This document shows, piece after piece, positions 16,767-25,363 of a DNA stretch of 64,000 bases. The position numbers were made by a program, and so were the translations under genes. This DNA is from Hymenobacter norwichensis DSM 15439 (GTDB lineage: Bacteria; Bacteroidota; Bacteroidia; Cytophagales; Hymenobacteraceae). Position 1 is the stretch's first letter. Each line of letters starts with the position of its first letter. The notes beneath the pieces were generated by a model. It ran no database searches. It worked only from the letters and a program-made list of their open reading frames with translations, and had not been told where the DNA came from. The stretch is taken from the NCBI RefSeq assembly GCF_000420705.1, contig NZ_ATVL01000009.1, forward strand, positions 620,001 to 684,000. The letters are read 5' to 3'.

Positions 16767-17354
16767 TTAGGGAGCCAGCACAGCCGTGTCTTTGGTGAGC
16801 TGAAGGGCGTAGACGATGCGGCAGTGGCCGGGCCGGTCTATTTCCCGCACGCCTTCTAACCGGCGGTTGCTTGCCAGCTGAAGCCGGACGGTAATGGTAG
16901 CGTCGGGCAGGGTTTCGTTGGTGAGGTGCTGGGCGGTTAGCTCCAGCGTATTGCCGTTGAAGGCCCCTGAGTACACCCGCTGCACTTTGTCGTTGAAGGT
17001 GGCCTTCACCAGCACGGCGTTCTGCTCGTAGGAAATCTCCCACTGCTCGTTTTTGCTATCACCGATGGCCGAGCCGGGGCAGGAGGTTTCGGTGCAATCC
17101 ATGCGTGTGGCCCAGGTGCCTAGCATGCCGGCCTGCACCGAGTCGGTGGGCTGCTGCATACGGGCACTGTCGAGTACCTGGGTGGCTTTAGCGAGGCGCT
17201 GCTCCCGTAGGGTGAGGGTATTTTCGCGCAATACCAGCTCCTGTTCGCGCTGGTTGAGGGCTGCTTCCTTCTGCCGTAACTCCCGCTCCCGCTCCTGGTT
17301 TTGGCAGCTTGTTGCGAGCAGGAGCACAAGCGAAAATAAGACGATTTTTTGCAT
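16767..17354 (-). CDS. lipoprotein with coiled-coil segment, unknown function
   Basis: A 195-residue protein. The signal peptide ends in the lipobox LATSC, so Cys17 would carry the lipid. A charged helix of about 40 residues follows with heptad-like repeats (LRQKEAALNQREQELVLRE), then a beta-rich domain with GMLGTWATRMDCTETSCPGS, whose paired cysteines may form a disulfide. I do not recognise a family. The gene precedes the antiporter with a 10-base gap, which suggests joint expression and perhaps a sensing or envelope role. Confidence 0.82.
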   Translation of the reverse strand: MQKIVLFSLVLLLATSCQNQERERELRQKEAALNQREQELVLRENTLTLREQRLAKATQVLDSARMQQPTDSVQAGMLGTWATRMDCTETSCPGSAIGDSKNEQWEISYEQNAVLVKATFNDKVQRVYSGAFNGNTLELTAQHLTNETLPDATITVRLQLASNRRLEGVREIDRPGHCRIVYALQLTKDTAVLAP

Positions 17355-17532
17355 GTAGTAGGTGGTTGACAGGGGAGAAAAGCGCCATAGTACCGTTGGG
17401 CTACCGCCCTCTGGTACGACTATTCTGGGTGGCTGTTCGATAAATCAAGCGCTCATACCCTCCACCGACTACCAACTACAACCTGAACAGTAGCGTTGAA
17501 ATCCGTTGCAATTACTGCTTCGGGGCGGAACA

Positions 17533-17578
17533 GCAGTGCCATAAAAAAGGGCTGTGCGGCCCTTTTTTATGGCACTGC
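17533..17578. terminator. strong bidirectional intrinsic terminator
   Basis: A perfect 20-bp stem, gcagtgccataaaaaagggc and its complement, with a 6-base loop. The poly-A/poly-T tracts lie inside the stem, so the structure can end transcripts from both directions. It adjoins the stop codon of the gene starting at 18166. Confidence 0.88.
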
Positions 17579-18166
17579 TTATGCTTTGGCTTGACCTGGT
17601 TGCCATAACACAAAATCGAAGGATTCTACATCCTGCTCCGCCATTATAGAAGGTAGCGAAGCCACCGAATTAAGCAATAGCTCATATCCTATATTGGTTG
17701 GGCCGCGCCCTGCATACGCACGCTCTGCAAACCCTTTGATAGTTACGGCATAGTTTCCTGCGGCAACTGTAGCAGCAACTTGTGGAGCTAGCGTTTCATT
17801 TAATGGCATTTGTTGGTAAAAAGCTGCATCCCATTCCATAAGTGAATAGATATCAGCCACTACTAGTTTATTATGACACCCTACTACCAACGGGAAGGGA
17901 GTCGTGGTAAGCCGTACCCAATCAGTGCGAACAATACTGCTGCCCGAGTCATTGAGGATGATTTGGTAGTCTAGGGGAGGGATGGTGTATATCGGTAAGA
18001 CAAGTCCCTGTTGAATAACAGCGTCGCCTATAGTGGTATCACGCTGGAATAGTTGGAATAAGTTTGCCGTTGCAATGCCTTGCTGCGCAAGGAAATCAGC
18101 CAGAAGGTGCGGGTCGAAAATAGCTATGCCAGGACCATCCAGCATGAGGTGGAGTTGCTTGACCAT
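17579..18166 (-). CDS. hypothetical protein, unknown family
   Basis: A protein of about 195 residues that I do not recognise. It opens MVKQLHLMLDGPGIAIFDP and contains VVGCHNKLVVADIYSLMEWDAAF and a C-terminal SFDFVLWQPG. There is no signal peptide or membrane helix, so it is probably cytoplasmic. The base composition is more A+T-rich than the flanking genes, as with the immunity-like genes of this window, but no immunity fold is evident. The ATG at 18166 was chosen over the start at 18286 because the first 40 residues of the longer frame run through the spacer that holds the upstream gene's terminator. Confidence 0.75.
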   Translation of the reverse strand: MVKQLHLMLDGPGIAIFDPHLLADFLAQQGIATANLFQLFQRDTTIGDAVIQQGLVLPIYTIPPLDYQIILNDSGSSIVRTDWVRLTTTPFPLVVGCHNKLVVADIYSLMEWDAAFYQQMPLNETLAPQVAATVAAGNYAVTIKGFAERAYAGRGPTNIGYELLLNSVASLPSIMAEQDVESFDFVLWQPGQAKA

Positions 18167-18244
18167 TGTTGAGTTAGTAGCCGGTAACGAAAAGACTAAG
18201 CGCTGTTTATGGGCTTGGTTAAGTAAGCAATGATACGGGGCAAC

Positions 18245-18274
18245 AAAAAAGCGGAGCCGTGAAGCTCCGCTTTT
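18245..18274 (-). terminator. intrinsic terminator after the SlyD-like gene
   Basis: The stem aaaagcggagc / gctccgctttt with a short loop is followed on the minus strand by a run of six T residues. It lies directly downstream of the isomerase gene. Confidence 0.88.
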
Positions 18275-18297
18275 CCACTTGGTCAAGCACGTAATTT

Positions 18298-18813
18298 TTA
18301 GTGGTCGTGGCCGCCTTCACCGTGCACGTGGCCGTGGTCCATTTCCTCTTGGGTAGCTTCGCGCACCTCGGCTACTTTACCGTCGAAGTGCATCACCATG
18401 CCAGCCAAGGGGTGGTTGAAGTCCATTTTCACGCTGTCGGGACCGATTTCCACCACTTTGCCTTGCATGTGGTGGCCCTGGTTGTCGGCCATGGGCAGGA
18501 AGTTGCCTACTTGCAGCATTTCCTGGTCGATTTGGCCATCCACTTCAAATACGTTCTTCGGAATGTCCACTACGGCTTGGTCGTCGTACTCGCCGTAGGC
18601 CTGCTCGGGCGTGAGCGAGAAAGTGAACGAGTCGCCGGCTTGTTTGCCGTCGAGCTGGCGCTCAAACTCCTCGGGCAAGCCGCTCTGCCCAAACAGGAAC
18701 ACCATAGGAGCATCCGCTTCGGCCGATTCTACGAGCACTTTTTCTTGGTTTTCGTCGGTCACGCTCAGGTCGTAGGTGATGGTGACGACTTTGTTTTCGC
18801 TGATTTGAGCCAT
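18298..18813 (-). CDS. FKBP-type peptidyl-prolyl isomerase, SlyD-like
   Basis: A protein of about 171 residues that begins with the FKBP strand VVTITYDLSVTDENQ and contains FLFGQSGLPEEFERQLDGKQ and the chaperone-insert entry SLTPEQAYGEYDDQAV. The strand VKMDFNHPLAGMVMHFDGKV is typical of SlyD. The C-terminus is histidine-rich (DHGHVHGEGGHDH), as in SlyD proteins that bind nickel or other metals. It should catalyse prolyl cis-trans isomerisation in the cytoplasm. The ATG at 18813 matches the family N-terminus; the frame upstream to 18924 is spacer sequence. A terminator follows. Confidence 0.94.
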   Translation of the reverse strand: MAQISENKVVTITYDLSVTDENQEKVLVESAEADAPMVFLFGQSGLPEEFERQLDGKQAGDSFTFSLTPEQAYGEYDDQAVVDIPKNVFEVDGQIDQEMLQVGNFLPMADNQGHHMQGKVVEIGPDSVKMDFNHPLAGMVMHFDGKVAEVREATQEEMDHGHVHGEGGHDH

Positions 18814-19091
18814 ACTGCGGGGAGGACGGGGAAGTCCCGGTGTGGATTGGAAAATAGGGTTAGGGCGGCTAGTTACGGAATTGGCTTGTAATTCCAGCCC
18901 CTTCCCGAGTGATACTGAAACCAAAGCAAATGGGTTTTGAGAAAGTGGCCGAGGGCTCTAAATGGAACTTCACCGCCAAATCTGCCGGGCGGTATTGTTG
19001 AGCCGGGCTAGGCTGCCGCCAAGTTTGCTGTGCACTGCATGCCGCAATGTTTTACCTTTAATAGGTAGATAGGCTTTCTCACTCTCGCACT

Positions 19092-21899
19092 GTGCAAACG
19101 TTTTCTGGTAACATCCTTAGGTTATATAGTCAATGGCCGCTCTGGCTGCTGGCCGTACTGTGGCTACTGCAAAGCTGCACAACTCCCGAAAAGCCTAAAT
19201 ACCGCATCGGTTTCTCGCAGTGCAGCACCACCGGCTCGTGGCGGCAGGCGGTACTGGCGGGTATGGAGCGGGAACTGAGCTTTCACCCCGAAGTGCAGTT
19301 GCGCATGCTCGATGCTCAAGACAACAGCCAGCGCCAGCAGCAACAGATTCGGGAGCTGCTGCGCGGCGGCCTCGATTTGCTGATTGTGTCGCCGTACGAG
19401 GCCGGCCCTGTAACGCCCGCCGTGCAAGAAGCCTACCGCCGCGGCATCCCAGTGGTACTGCTCGATAGACGCATCACCTCCCAGGATTACACCGCCTACG
19501 TGGGCGGCGACAACCTAGAAGTGGGGCAGGCAGCGGCCACCTACGCAGCTCGGTTGCTCCACGAGCAAGGCAGCGTGCTGGAACTGCTGGGCGCGCCGGG
19601 TTCGTCGGCTACGGCGGGCCGGCACCAGGGCTTCACGCAGGGCCTGACGGCCTTCCCCAACATGCGTCTCGCCGCTCAGGTGACCGGGTACTGGAACGCC
19701 ACCACTCTGAAGCGGCCTTTGCGGCTGGCCTTGCAGGCGCACCCCGAGGTGTCCTTGATTTTTGCCCACAACGACAACATGGGCCGCGCCGCCCGGGAGG
19801 TGCTCCGGGAACTGGGCCGTAGCAAGCAAGTGCGCATCATCGGGGTGGATGGGGTGGTGCTGGAACTGGTGCAGCAGCGGGTACTCACGGCCTCGTTGCT
19901 GTACTCGCCGGCCGGGGAAGACGCCATCCGGCTGGCTCTGAAAATCCTGCATAAGCAGCCCTACAAGCGCGAAAACAAGCTCAGTACCATCGTTATCGAC
20001 TCGACCAACGTGCTGACCATGATGCAGCAGCACGAGAAAATATTGGCTCAGCAAAACGACATTGAGTTGCAGCGCGGGCTGCTGCAAACGTTGCGCGCCA
20101 CTTATGCCAGCCAGCAAACGGTGCTCAACGGCCTGCTGGCCACGCTGCTCGGCGCTATAGTACTAGGAGCTGTGGCGTGGCGCTCGGCCCGCAAAAACCG
20201 CCAGATCAACCACCAGTTGGCCTTGCAGAACGCCGAAAACGAGAAAATCAACCGGCAACTCGTGAGCAAAAACGAGGAAATCAGCTTCCAGCGCAACCAA
20301 TTGGAAGAGCTGTCGGCTCAGTCGCGCGCTGATACCGAGGCCAAGCTGCGCTTCTTCACCAATTTCTCGCACGAATTGCGCACCCCGCTCACCCTGATTA
20401 TGGGTCCGGTGGAAGAACTGCTGGCGGGCAGTGCCAACCTCACGGCACCCCAGCGCCAAGACGTGCAACTGGTGCGGCGCAACACCCAGCGGCTCTTGCA
20501 GTTAGTAAATCAATTGCTTGACTTCCGCAAGATAGAAGTCGGCAAGATGACGGTGCGCGCCACCGAAGGCAACGTGGTGGACTTCGTGCAGGACATTGTG
20601 GACCTGTTCGAGAAGCCGGCTCGGCAGCGGGGCATCCGGGTGCTGTTTCAAGTGGCCGAGCCGGTTATAACGGCTTGGTTTGATGGCAACATCTTGGACA
20701 AGGTGTTTTTCAACCTGCTCAGCAACGCCCTGAAATTCACGCCGGATAAGGGCCGCATCACCGTCAGCCTCCAGGCCAGTCCTGACGGCCAGCACCTGCG
20801 CGTGAGTGTGGCCGATACCGGACCGGGCATCTCGGAGCACGACCGGGCGCATGTGTTCGAGTGGTTTTACCAAGGCAACCAGCAGGCGGCTGGCAAGGGC
20901 TCGGGCATGGGGCTGGCGCTGGCGCAAGGCTTGGTGCGGCTGCATCAGGGCCAGCTCACGTTCAGCAGCGTGCCCGGCCAGGGCGCTACGTTCACGGTAG
21001 AGTTGCCCCGCGAGCTGCCAGAGGCCCTGCGCACCCACGCCGAGGCCGCGCCGGTGCATTTTGCCCTCGACGAGCTGGAAACCATCAAAGGCTCTTTCCC
21101 GGATACAACCCCGCAGCCCAGCCCCGACACTGAGCTGTTAGTGCTGGTGATTGAAGACAACCCCGAGGTCAACGACTTTCTGGCCCGCAAGCTCCGCTCG
21201 GATTTCCGGGTGGAAACTGCCACCGACGGCCACACCGGCTTCCGCTTGGCCACCGAGCTGATTCCGGACCTGATTGTGTGCGACGTGATGATGCCGGGCC
21301 TGACCGGGCTGGAAGTAGTGGCCCAACTCAAAGACGACTGGCGCACCTCGCACATTCCGGTGGTGCTGCTCACGGCTCGCAACGCGCCCGAGCAGCAGGT
21401 GGAAGGCGTGCAAGCCGGCGCCGACCTCTACCTAACTAAACCCTTCAACCCGACTTTTCTGCTGGAAAGCCTACGCACCTTGCTGGCCAACCGCAGCCGC
21501 CAGCGCGAGCATTTTCGGCGGCAACTTTCGGTGGCCCCGGACACCACGCCCGCCAGCAGCGCCGACCAGAAATTCATTGCTGAACTCACGGCCATTGTGG
21601 AAGCCAACCTCACCAAAGCCAACCTGAGCGTAGAAGATGTGGCGCGCAGTTTGGGCATCTCACGCATGCAGCTCTACCGCAAAGTGAAGGCCGTGCTCGG
21701 CACCGGCGTCACCGATTTCATTCAGAGCGTGCGCCTCACCAAGGCCCGCGACTTACTGCTCAACGATACCCTTACCGTTACGGATGTGGCCTACGAAATA
21801 GGCTTCTCCTCGCTGTCGTATTTCTCTACCAGCTTCAAGGCGCGCTACCAGGTGTCGCCCTCCGAGTTTCGGGCCCTGCACACCGCTCCGCCCAACTGA
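19092..21899 (+). CDS. hybrid two-component system sensor/AraC regulator with LacI-type periplasmic sensor
   Basis: A 935-residue one-piece sensor-regulator. The N-terminal signal or anchor segment is followed by a periplasmic sugar-binding domain of the ribose/LacI type (about 38-320; IGFSQCSTTGSWRQAV, IFAHNDNMGRAA, IIGVDGV). A membrane helix (about 347-362) and a coiled coil follow, then HisKA (FSHELRTPL, His427), HATPase (NLLSNALKF, GSGMGLALA), a receiver (CDVMMPG, Asp731; LTKPF) and an AraC helix-turn-helix at the C-terminus. In Bacteroides, sensors of this layout, such as the fructose-sensing BT1754, detect a monosaccharide or short sugar. It probably activates the adjacent polysaccharide locus starting with SusC at 22158. 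The start is a GTG; its first residues could be trimmed. Confidence 0.95.
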   Translation: MQTFSGNILRLYSQWPLWLLAVLWLLQSCTTPEKPKYRIGFSQCSTTGSWRQAVLAGMERELSFHPEVQLRMLDAQDNSQRQQQQIRELLRGGLDLLIVSPYEAGPVTPAVQEAYRRGIPVVLLDRRITSQDYTAYVGGDNLEVGQAAATYAARLLHEQGSVLELLGAPGSSATAGRHQGFTQGLTAFPNMRLAAQVTGYWNATTLKRPLRLALQAHPEVSLIFAHNDNMGRAAREVLRELGRSKQVRIIGVDGVVLELVQQRVLTASLLYSPAGEDAIRLALKILHKQPYKRENKLSTIVIDSTNVLTMMQQHEKILAQQNDIELQRGLLQTLRATYASQQTVLNGLLATLLGAIVLGAVAWRSARKNRQINHQLALQNAENEKINRQLVSKNEEISFQRNQLEELSAQSRADTEAKLRFFTNFSHELRTPLTLIMGPVEELLAGSANLTAPQRQDVQLVRRNTQRLLQLVNQLLDFRKIEVGKMTVRATEGNVVDFVQDIVDLFEKPARQRGIRVLFQVAEPVITAWFDGNILDKVFFNLLSNALKFTPDKGRITVSLQASPDGQHLRVSVADTGPGISEHDRAHVFEWFYQGNQQAAGKGSGMGLALAQGLVRLHQGQLTFSSVPGQGATFTVELPRELPEALRTHAEAAPVHFALDELETIKGSFPDTTPQPSPDTELLVLVIEDNPEVNDFLARKLRSDFRVETATDGHTGFRLATELIPDLIVCDVMMPGLTGLEVVAQLKDDWRTSHIPVVLLTARNAPEQQVEGVQAGADLYLTKPFNPTFLLESLRTLLANRSRQREHFRRQLSVAPDTTPASSADQKFIAELTAIVEANLTKANLSVEDVARSLGISRMQLYRKVKAVLGTGVTDFIQSVRLTKARDLLLNDTLTVTDVAYEIGFSSLSYFSTSFKARYQVSPSEFRALHTAPPN

Positions 21900-21933
21900 A
21901 AGATTTCTTGAAAGCCGCGTTACAAATTTGCAA

Positions 21934-21962
21934 ACGAGCCCCCGTTGGGCTCGTTTTTTATT
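21934..21962 (+). terminator. intrinsic terminator after the hybrid sensor gene
   Basis: The stem acgagccc / gggctcgt with a 5-base loop is followed by six T residues. It separates the regulator transcript from the SusC operon. Confidence 0.9.
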
Positions 21963-22157
21963 TTATATACTATTGATAAATAAGATGTTGCAATAAAATG
22001 ATTTTTGAACAGCATTTGAAAGAATCCAGCAAATAGGAAAGGCAATTGGGAGTGAACATTTGTAGAAACCACCGCTCCTAGTGAGTATGCCTGCTGCCTC
22101 AACCTGCTAGGCTTGCCAAGATTTCCCCCGTTGATTTCCCACTTAGCTCCGAGCACT

Positions 22158-25100
22158 ATGCAAAAATTTACCCACCTGCTGATGCCTGCCGCATTAGCGC
22201 TAAGCCTATCTGCACACGCCCAAACCCGGACGGTAACGGGCACCGTACTCAGTGCCTCCGACAAGAGCCCGCTGCCCGGCGTTTCGGTCATCATCAAAGG
22301 CACTACCACCGGCACGTCCACCGACCCCAACGGCAAGTTCACGCTGCCCATAGCCGCCGCCGACAACGACGCCGTGCTTATCTTCTCCTTCATTGGGTTT
22401 GAGCCTACCGAAGTGCGCGTTGCCGGCCGCTCTGCAATCGATGGCGTGCAGCTGAAAGAGAAGGTTACCGGCCTAGATGAAGTGGTGGTGGTCGGCTACG
22501 GCACCCAGCGCAAGCGCGACCTAACCGGGGCCGTGGCTTCCATTTCGGCAGAGCAGGTGGCCGAAACACCTATTGCCCGCGCCGACCAGATTTTGCAAGG
22601 CCGGGTGAGCGGCGTGCAAGTGACGCAAACCAACTCCGAGCCCGGCGGCAACGTGTCTATCCGCATCCGGGGCACCAACTCCATCAACACCGGCAACGAG
22701 CCGCTATTTGTAGTGGATGGTTTCCCCGGCGCGGGGGACTTGAACTCCATCAACCCCTCGGATATCGAGTCGGTGGAGATTCTCAAGGACGCTTCGGCCA
22801 CAGCCATTTACGGTTCGCGCGGCGCGAATGGCGTGGTGCTCATCACCACCAAAAAAGGCAAAGCTGGCAGCAACAACATCAACTTCGAGGCTTATACCGG
22901 CGTGCAAATGGTGCGCAACAAGTACGAGCTAATGAACGCCCGCGAGTTTGCCGAGTACCTCAACGACGTGCGGGAGCAGGGCAACGAAAACTCCACTAGT
23001 CCGCTGCCGCTGCCCTATACCCAGGAGCAGATTGATGCGCTGGGCGAAGGCACCAACTGGCAGGATGAGATTTTGCGGCCGGCCCGCATGAGCAACTACC
23101 AGCTGAGTTTCAACGGCGGCAACGAAGGCACGCGCTACAACCTCAGCTTCAACTACTTTGATCAGCAGGGCATCATCCTGAATTCGGGTTTCCAGCGCGG
23201 CACGGTGCGCCTGAATCTGGACCGCAAAATCAGCCAGAAGCTCAGTTTCAGTCTCTCCAGCCAAGTGGCGGGCACCTTCGAGAAGCGGGCTTTCGTGAAT
23301 TCCTCGGGGGGTAGCAACGGGGGCGTTCTGCTTGATGCCCTGCGGATTAGCCCCATCATTCCGGTGCGCGACGAGTTTGGGCAGTACACCTATTCCAACA
23401 CCCCCTTGCCGTACGTGGAAGACGTAGGCAACCCGGTGGCCTACGCCGAAAAAGCCAAAGACCACCGCACCACCGGGCGCGGGCTGTTCAACGTGGCCGG
23501 CAACTACGAGATACTCAAAGGCCTGACGTTGCGCCTGACGGCCGGCCTCGACTACCGCACCATTCAGGCCGACGTGTTTCGCCCGAACGATATCTTCCTG
23601 GGCCGCCTCAACAACGGTTCCGGCTCCCGCTCGGAAACCAACCGCTACAGCTGGCTCAACGAAAACACGCTCACCTACGACACCAAAATCAACGAAAACA
23701 ACGCCCTGAACGTGGTGGGCGGCCTCACCTTCCAGCAGTTCTACGGCAACGACTTCTCGGCCTCGGCCAACAACTTCTTCACCAACACGCTCGGCTCCGA
23801 CAACCTGGCGCTGGGCGCCAACATCCTGACGCCCAACTCGGGTCGCTATACCAACACGCTGGCTTCGTACTTCGGGCGCGTCAACTATCGGCTGTTCGAG
23901 AAGTACCTGTTCACGTTTACGATGCGGGCCGATGGCTCGTCGCGCTTCGGTAAGAACAACAAGTGGGGCTATTTCCCGTCGGCGGCCTTTGCGTACCGGA
24001 TTATTGATGAGCCGTTTATGAAGAACCTCACCGCCTTCAGCGACCTGAAGCTGCGCGTGGGCTACGGCGTAACCGGCAACCAGGAAATCAGCAACTACCA
24101 GTCGTTGGCGCGCTACGATGTGGGCTCCTACGCCTCGGGCAGCAACCGGCTGGTAGGCTTGGTGCCGCTCAACATTGTGAACCCCGACTTGCGCTGGGAA
24201 ACCACGGCGGCCAGCAACGTAGGCATCGACGTGGCCTTCCTGCAAAACCGCATTTCCGTTACGGCCGACGCCTATTACAAGAAAACCACCGACTTGCTGC
24301 TGCGCGTGTCAACGCCCCGCACCACGGGCTACAACGACATCTACCTGAACGCGGGCAGCGTGCAAAACAAGGGGGTGGAGTTTGCGCTGAACACCACCAA
24401 CTTCAACGGCGAAAAATTCGGCTGGAACACCAACCTCAACGTTTCGCTGAACCGCAACAAGGTGCTAGACCTCAACGGCGAGTATGAGCGATACGTGGGT
24501 GCTTCCAGCTCCAGCTTGTTTGTGGGCTCGGGCCTGGGCCAAACCAGCGTGCTGCGGGTAGGGGAGCCGATTGGCTCGTTCTACGGCTACGAGTTCGACG
24601 GTATCTGGCAATCAACTGAAGAAATCCAGGCCAGTGGTACCCGCACCGTAGTACGTCCCGGCGACCCGCGCTACCGCGACTTGAACGGCGACGGCGCCAT
24701 TACGGCCCTCGACCGTACCATCATCGGGCAGGCTCAGCCGCAGTTCATCTACGGCGTAACCAACAACTTCAAGTACGGAGGTTTCAATTTGAGCGTGTTC
24801 ATTCAAGGGGTGGAAGGCACCGACGTGCTGAACCTGAACCGCTACGAGCTGGAATCGGGTTTGACGAGTACCAACAAGCTGAAAACCGTGGTGAACCGCT
24901 GGACGCCCACCAACACTGACACCAACATTCCACGGGCCGGCAGCACGATCCGGCGCTCCACCGGCATCGTGAACGACGTGCTGGAAGATGGCAGCTTCGT
25001 GCGCCTCAAAACCGTGACCCTGGGCTATACCGTGCCCAAATTCAGCAAGGTGGTGAAGTCGGCCAGTGTGTACATCACGGCCCAAAACCTGGTTACTTGG

Positions 25101-25226
25101 ACCAACTACTCCGGCTACGACCCGGAGGTAAACTCGTTCGGCTCCGACAACCTGAGCCTCAACACCGACTACAACGCCTTCCCCAGCACTCGCACCTTCA
25201 TTGCCGGCCTGAAGCTGGGTTTCTAG
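22158..25226 (+). CDS. SusC/RagA family TonB-linked outer-membrane transporter (locus 1)
   Basis: A protein of about 1022 residues. A signal peptide ending SAHAQ is followed by a carboxypeptidase-regulatory-like domain (about 24-105; LPGVSVIIKGTTTGTSTDPNGKF), the DEVVVVGYGTQRKRDLTG plug entry, the plug domain with VDGFPGAG and SVEILKDASATAIYGSRGANG, and a long beta-barrel ending in phenylalanine (FIAGLKLGF). It imports oligosaccharides across the outer membrane using TonB energy and works with the SusD lipoprotein encoded next. The ATG at 22158 begins the signal peptide; the longer frame starting at 22113 has no such feature. The spacer to SusD contains a family A hairpin. Confidence 0.97.
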   Translation: MQKFTHLLMPAALALSLSAHAQTRTVTGTVLSASDKSPLPGVSVIIKGTTTGTSTDPNGKFTLPIAAADNDAVLIFSFIGFEPTEVRVAGRSAIDGVQLKEKVTGLDEVVVVGYGTQRKRDLTGAVASISAEQVAETPIARADQILQGRVSGVQVTQTNSEPGGNVSIRIRGTNSINTGNEPLFVVDGFPGAGDLNSINPSDIESVEILKDASATAIYGSRGANGVVLITTKKGKAGSNNINFEAYTGVQMVRNKYELMNAREFAEYLNDVREQGNENSTSPLPLPYTQEQIDALGEGTNWQDEILRPARMSNYQLSFNGGNEGTRYNLSFNYFDQQGIILNSGFQRGTVRLNLDRKISQKLSFSLSSQVAGTFEKRAFVNSSGGSNGGVLLDALRISPIIPVRDEFGQYTYSNTPLPYVEDVGNPVAYAEKAKDHRTTGRGLFNVAGNYEILKGLTLRLTAGLDYRTIQADVFRPNDIFLGRLNNGSGSRSETNRYSWLNENTLTYDTKINENNALNVVGGLTFQQFYGNDFSASANNFFTNTLGSDNLALGANILTPNSGRYTNTLASYFGRVNYRLFEKYLFTFTMRADGSSRFGKNNKWGYFPSAAFAYRIIDEPFMKNLTAFSDLKLRVGYGVTGNQEISNYQSLARYDVGSYASGSNRLVGLVPLNIVNPDLRWETTAASNVGIDVAFLQNRISVTADAYYKKTTDLLLRVSTPRTTGYNDIYLNAGSVQNKGVEFALNTTNFNGEKFGWNTNLNVSLNRNKVLDLNGEYERYVGASSSSLFVGSGLGQTSVLRVGEPIGSFYGYEFDGIWQSTEEIQASGTRTVVRPGDPRYRDLNGDGAITALDRTIIGQAQPQFIYGVTNNFKYGGFNLSVFIQGVEGTDVLNLNRYELESGLTSTNKLKTVVNRWTPTNTDTNIPRAGSTIRRSTGIVNDVLEDGSFVRLKTVTLGYTVPKFSKVVKSASVYITAQNLVTWTNYSGYDPEVNSFGSDNLSLNTDYNAFPSTRTFIAGLKLGF

Positions 25227-25241
25227 TGTTGAGCTGCCAGA

Positions 25242-25340
25242 CCGTCATGCCGAAGCCAGCCGAAGCATGACGCGTGCTGACACCGGATTATTAACCTAAC
25301 CTCAGCCCGCGAGATGCTTCGGCTGGCTTCGGCATGACGG
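25242..25340. repeat. family A long hairpin repeat, copy A5, between susC and susD
   Basis: The left arm ccgtcatgccgaagccagcc and the right arm ggctggcttcggcatgacgg are perfect complements. The next stem part cgaagcatgacgcg shows a short mismatch against cgcgagatgcttcg. The distal stem differs from other copies but the difference is matched in both arms. It sits inside the susC-susD transcript. Confidence 0.88.
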
Positions 25341-25363
25341 TTCCTCTTCAACTTGTACCTACC

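Noticed and set aside
19024..19060. Bacteroidota-type promoter (TTTG and TAccTTTA) before the hybrid sensor
   Set aside because: The two boxes are about 25 bases apart, longer than the usual spacing, and the second ends in A rather than G.
22929..24245. 438-residue frame antisense to the SusC gene
   Set aside because: It runs opposite a clear SusC gene with family motifs. GC-rich codon use gives long antisense frames; the translation has no recognisable domain or low-complexity-free core.
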